From: Pomphorhynchus laevis
Taxonomy: Eukaryota; Acanthocephala; Palaeacanthocephala; Echinorhynchida; Pomphorhynchidae
DNA length: 64,000 bases
NCBI GenBank assembly: GCA_012934845.2
Contig: WNNJ02003767.1
Span: 32,435-96,434, forward strand
Direction of reading: 5' to 3'
A program made the translations under genes and the position numbers. The notes under the pieces are model-generated. The model was not told where the DNA came from. It was given only the letters and a program-made list of their open reading frames with translations, and did no database searches. Shown here one piece after another: positions 60,401 through 64,000 of the stretch. Numbering within the stretch: the stretch's first letter is position 1; the number at the start of each line of letters is the position of its first letter.

Positions 60401-63400
60401 GCCTTTCAAAAAATACTGCATTCAATAATTTGGAAAGTTTGTGAAATAAAATTTCAAGACTAGATCCAGAAATTTACAGATATCCTGTTTATCTGCAGTC
60501 TTCTTGAAAAAATCCGTAATAAGTAAAGCTTCAGTATATTCGGTGTATTTCGTTAAATGGATATAACCACAAATCATATTTATCAATCATAAAGGACTTT
60601 GTGGAAAAATTCGTCATAAGTAAAGCTTCACTATATTTGGCGCATGTCGTTAAATGGATATAACCACAAATTTTGTCCAAAGCGTCTTTAAGTGCATGAA
60701 CAAACATCTACCTGTGGGTGAAAGTTTTGTTAAGAAGAGTGTTAATCGCTTTTTCACTTATTTTCATGCAAAACTCTGTCCAAAATGACATTAGAACTAA
60801 ATTGATCGATTCATATGAATACCTACACACAACGATTAAAGAAGATAACTTTCTCAACAAAATTTCATACTTTCATTTTGATTTGTTTCCCTATGTACTA
60901 ATGTTCTTCTATGAACATTATTTTCTCCCAGCCGAGAGGCAAAGATATGATAATAAACTCTTTATTATTTTTATAAAACAATCAGAGAGCTTCGCCTTTT
61001 GGCATTGCACAATTTTTAAAGAGCGAAATTAAAAACATTTAAAAAATTATTTAATATAAAATATTATATTATGAAAAAATAAATATTTTTCATTTAGTGA
61101 AATCAAATGAAAATTGTAAAAACAAGTTATATCAATGTTGCTCATTTATTGAATATATAATTGGTTGTTTTTAGGCTTATGGACTACATTCTCATTCGGT
61201 TGACTCTCATGATAACGAGATGCATTGTCACACCCATAATAGCAGCGATCACTGCTCTGGAAATTATCTGATGAAAACTTTGGTCGTTATATTAGGTGGA
61301 TTATTGCTGTTTTTATTTTTACTCTACCAATTATTTTACAAATAGGAATCTACCTATTCTATTTAATTGATGTCATTACGAGTAAGCTACCAGGAGGGCA
61401 TGAAGCATCGGTACTTATTTTGTTACAGCGTTTTCCTTTATCTCGGCATTTTATTTTTTTTAAACTATCATGTAAAAAACTTTAATTTTTATATTTTGAA
61501 ATTTATTCATTTTTAACTTTTAATATCAAAACAACATTCTATATTACACTTCTATTTGTGTCTTATTCAATTAAATAGGAAAACTTTTACACTATTAATT
61601 TCTACTAGTTAATTTTATAAAGTTTTGTATTTTTGTATAGATCTGCAAAATTAAAATAATTAGCAACGAATAAATATCGATTGACAACGTTTTAAAGTAG
61701 CCATTGCTGTTTTTCAGGACAAACATACGTCTGATTTTAATGTTAGATCTAAACATGTACATACTCTTGTATCTCGCACATTACGCGTAGACTAATCGCT
61801 TAATAATTTTAATTATTTCCAAAAATATGGAAAGATATTATTTCCAATAATATCAGAGTTTGATCGATATGATTGATTGAATGATATGGTTGCTTGATTG
61901 AATGATCGCGTCGATTAGTTGGAATAAAAGCGGAAACAATGAATAAAATAAAAACCAACAGAATAAAATAATTTAAAAAAATTTAAACTGTTCTTTTCGT
62001 TATGCTAATAGTCTCAACATTTAAAATTTTAGAGCTCGATTGATAATTTAAAAATTGGAAAATTGAAATCTTAAAAAATTTCTAATAATTTATAATCCCA
62101 ATGTTCTAGGTTTTATTAGAATAGCATAAGGGTGTTTAAAATCTTAAATGTTTATAATCTTAAATAATGATTTGGTATGCCAAAATATTCTAAAACAAAT
62201 TTTATTTTTCAAGTATATATTTTTAAGATCAAATGCAATTTCTTTTAAGATATATTCTGATAAAGAATAAAACTATTCTTAAAATATTTACAATATCTGG
62301 AATATTATCGAACAAATATAAAATATTGTTATATGTTTTTGTGATTTATTTTTTTATAAATTTTTAAATTTTTATCATTAAAACTTGGAGTTATAATGTT
62401 AAGTATACGGAAAATCCATGATAAAAAGGATCCATTCATGAAAAAATCCTCATTTCATCTAAATAATATAACGCTAATGTGCATATACATATTTGTAGCG
62501 TCTACTGATCTACCAATCATAGGATAATAGAATTCAAGATAATGGAATTATCATCAACTACCATTATCATCAACTATTATCATCTACCAGTGTTGGGGAA
62601 TACTGGTATATTATAAAATGTATATTTTAGACTCTTTTGTTTAATATATTGCATTGTAATATGCAATATTATATAATATTATATAATAATTTTTTAATTT
62701 AAAAAGTAAATACTTAAATACTTAAATGTAAACTTTAATTATACAATATTATATTAAATAAAACGAATATACTATGAATTTTGATTTCTAGCATCACCAC
62801 CATCACCATCACAGAGTAGCTAAGATAGATCCAATTAGTCACACTATAAAGAAAAAAGATCAACCATCAAGTAAGGTAAGTGATATTATCGCTAAATAAA
62901 AAGCATCAATACTAATAATACTAGTTACATTTAGTATTAAGATAGCTCGCTTTTTTAAAGCCATGAAAGCTAATATTTTATTGGTGAAATTAATTCATTA
63001 GATATGATATGATTATGAATAAATTAATAATTAATTCATAATTATGAATTATTCAATAATTCATAATTATATACGTCATAAAATTGTGTTCACATTTTTT
63101 AATACCGTATTTAAATAAGAAAATTGCTGATTAACCGGTAAAAGTTGTTTCGTCGCTATTGTTCGCTATTGTCAGTAGCAAAACTTTTAAAAGGCAAATA
63201 TTTAAATATCCAAAAGCAATTATTTTTAAACATATTTGAAATATAATATGTAATGTGTTTAATTATTTTACTTAAGATAATATATTATATTTTTAATTCA
63301 CTTTGTTCAATGGAAAATTGTGAATTGAGAATAATGATCTCAATTTGAATTTATAATAATTAATTTTTTAATTATTTGAATTTTATTTATTATTTAATAA

Positions 63401-63955
63401 TACGTAGAATCAGCTAGCTGATCTGATGTCAAATCAAAATCTATGTTAATATCAAAAATGTCGAATTAAATCTCAATCTGAAATAAAATTTAAATTACGA
63501 TTTGAAATATAATTTTGAAACTTCAAAAATTATGTGAAATAGTTAGGAATCAAAATTTAAAATTATTGACAAAATCTGATTGATTTATGTATAAATCTAT
63601 TGATTTATCGATGCTCGTGTTTTACGAGCATCGCTTTTCGTAAATCGAAAAGCGAATTTATTTTATAATCCAAAATAAATTAAAATGTTACGAACTTTTT
63701 TTAATTTTTTACCAAAACAAATAACAATAATTTGAATCTTGATTTTTAATGTTTTTATAGTCTCTATCGAACTACATAGACGAAGAAGAGGATGAGACGA
63801 ATGCAATGAATGCTGAAAATGATTCCGCGGTGATTGTTGTTACTGAATAACTTTTGTTAACATTCAATTTTAGAGCTCAATACCAACTAGTATAAACCCA
63901 GTAAAGCGACAAAGTTTTCGATCTAGGATTAGCAAGTTTTTCCAGTCTGTAAAAT
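54471..63955 (+). CDS. LIV-1 subfamily ZIP zinc transporter (foi/ZIP6/ZIP10-like), 5' part
   Basis: Ten exons keep one frame with GT-AG borders: 54471-54543, 54661-54813, 55924-56063, 57448-57619, 59351-59520, 61175-61295, 61346-61410, 62792-62875, 63761-63829 and 63874-63955, about 376 codons; the rest is outside the window. Exon 1 is a signal peptide ([16 protein letters not shown] onward). Exons 2-4 give the extracellular domain with the LIV-1-type Cys residues ([31 protein letters not shown]). Exon 5 holds TM1 ([18 protein letters not shown]) and TM2 ([19 protein letters not shown]). Exons 6-7 hold a His-rich loop ([17 protein letters not shown]) and TM3 ([17 protein letters not shown]). 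Exon 8 starts with seven His. Exons 9-10 continue the cytosolic loop, which is acidic in exon 9 (YIDEEEDE). ZIP proteins move Zn2+ into the cytosol; the HEXPHE site should lie downstream. Introns 61296-61345 (50 nt) and 63830-63873 (44 nt) are unusually short; reading through either gives a premature stop. Confidence 0.9.
57770..58340. repeat. AT-rich dispersed repeat in ZIP intron 4
   Basis: TTTATAAAAATTGATTTTTA and close variants occur three times (about 57805, 58058, 58172), with GTTAGCTGATCTGATAGCAT and CCGATACATCGTATAC. The same words, diverged, occur at 9590, 11003 and 63410. No coding capacity. Confidence 0.55.
60050..61030 (-). pseudogene. Decayed coding-like tract of unknown origin in ZIP intron 5
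   Basis: On the minus strand, broken but protein-like sequence can be read ([60 protein letters not shown]). A ~70-bp segment (AAGTAAAGCTTCA, GTTAAATGGATATAACCACA) occurs twice, at about 60522 and 60615. I do not recognise the family; a mobile or virus-derived element is possible. The open frame at 60718-61032 on + is probably a shadow. Confidence 0.35.
63390..63620. repeat. AT-rich repeat relative in ZIP intron 8
   Basis: GAATCAGCTAGCTGATCTGA is shared in diverged form with 57950 (AGTTAGCTGATCTGATAG) and belongs to the same AT-rich family. A short perfect inverted repeat, ATGCTCGT with ACGAGCAT, follows at 63610-63630. Confidence 0.45.
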
Positions 63956-64000
63956 GTGAGTTAATGTATTTGTTTTTCACAACTATGATAGTAATACTTT

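Noticed and set aside
60718-61032. 104-codon plus frame in ZIP intron 5
   Set aside because: No recognisable domain. The protein-like signal in this area is on the minus strand.
1-64000. tRNA and rRNA genes
   Set aside because: No A/B-box plus cloverleaf pattern or rRNA core sequence was recognised on either strand by eye. A covariance search would be needed to exclude diverged copies.

Overview
The window looks like AT-rich insect nuclear DNA. Hymenoptera (ant or wasp) is a guess from the compact host genes, 44-50 nt introns and the LINE mix. No bacterial or viral gene organisation is seen. Three host genes can be supported. (1) At the left edge, on +, is the 3' part of a multi-exon coiled-coil gene with an Arg/Gly-rich tail (424-5042). 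(2) Tail-to-tail with it on the minus strand is SNRNP27, the 27-kDa protein of the U4/U6.U5 tri-snRNP (5128-5622). (3) At the right edge, on +, is the 5' part of a LIV-1-type ZIP zinc transporter of the foi/ZIP6/ZIP10 type (54471-63955, running out of the window). Its exons are too short to stand out as long open frames, and two of its introns are only 50 and 44 nt.

The 48 kb between these genes is a graveyard of retroelements. LINE family A (L2/Kiri-like, CR1 superfamily) has a PHD-like zinc finger ORF1, an endonuclease-RT ORF2 and a short 3' end carrying a conserved stem-loop. One copy looks whole (about 40365-44828, minus), and at least eight others are truncated, deleted or nested. CR1-like LINEs (family B, several subfamilies) make up most of the rest. 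An older LINE (family C) with an APE-type endonuclease and a zinc knuckle is split by the whole family A element. A second family A element (46761-50724) sits inside a CR1 reverse transcriptase. There are also fragments of a Penelope-like RT and of an unplaced RT family.

The most unusual region is 15.6-22.7 kb. It holds a 393-bp satellite array (14 units, 16914-22370), a 380-bp tandem repeat in the opposite orientation (15980-16779, followed by an inverted copy of its own end), and a single-copy relative inside an inverted repeat (15650-15930). All three carry the same RNA-like motif: the three conserved core strands of the hammerhead ribozyme (CTGANGA, GAAAC, GTC), flanked by helices whose pairing is kept by compensatory changes between the three diverged families. 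The strands come in an order that is not a circular permutation of the classical hammerhead. A normal nested hammerhead can be drawn only across two neighbouring repeat units. This is the best candidate here for something undescribed.

The remaining stretches (about 9-11.3, 29.5-31.9, 33.2-35.8, 51.6-52.6 and 53.3-54.4 kb, and the ZIP introns) are AT-rich, with small duplications, MITE-like repeats and no supportable gene.
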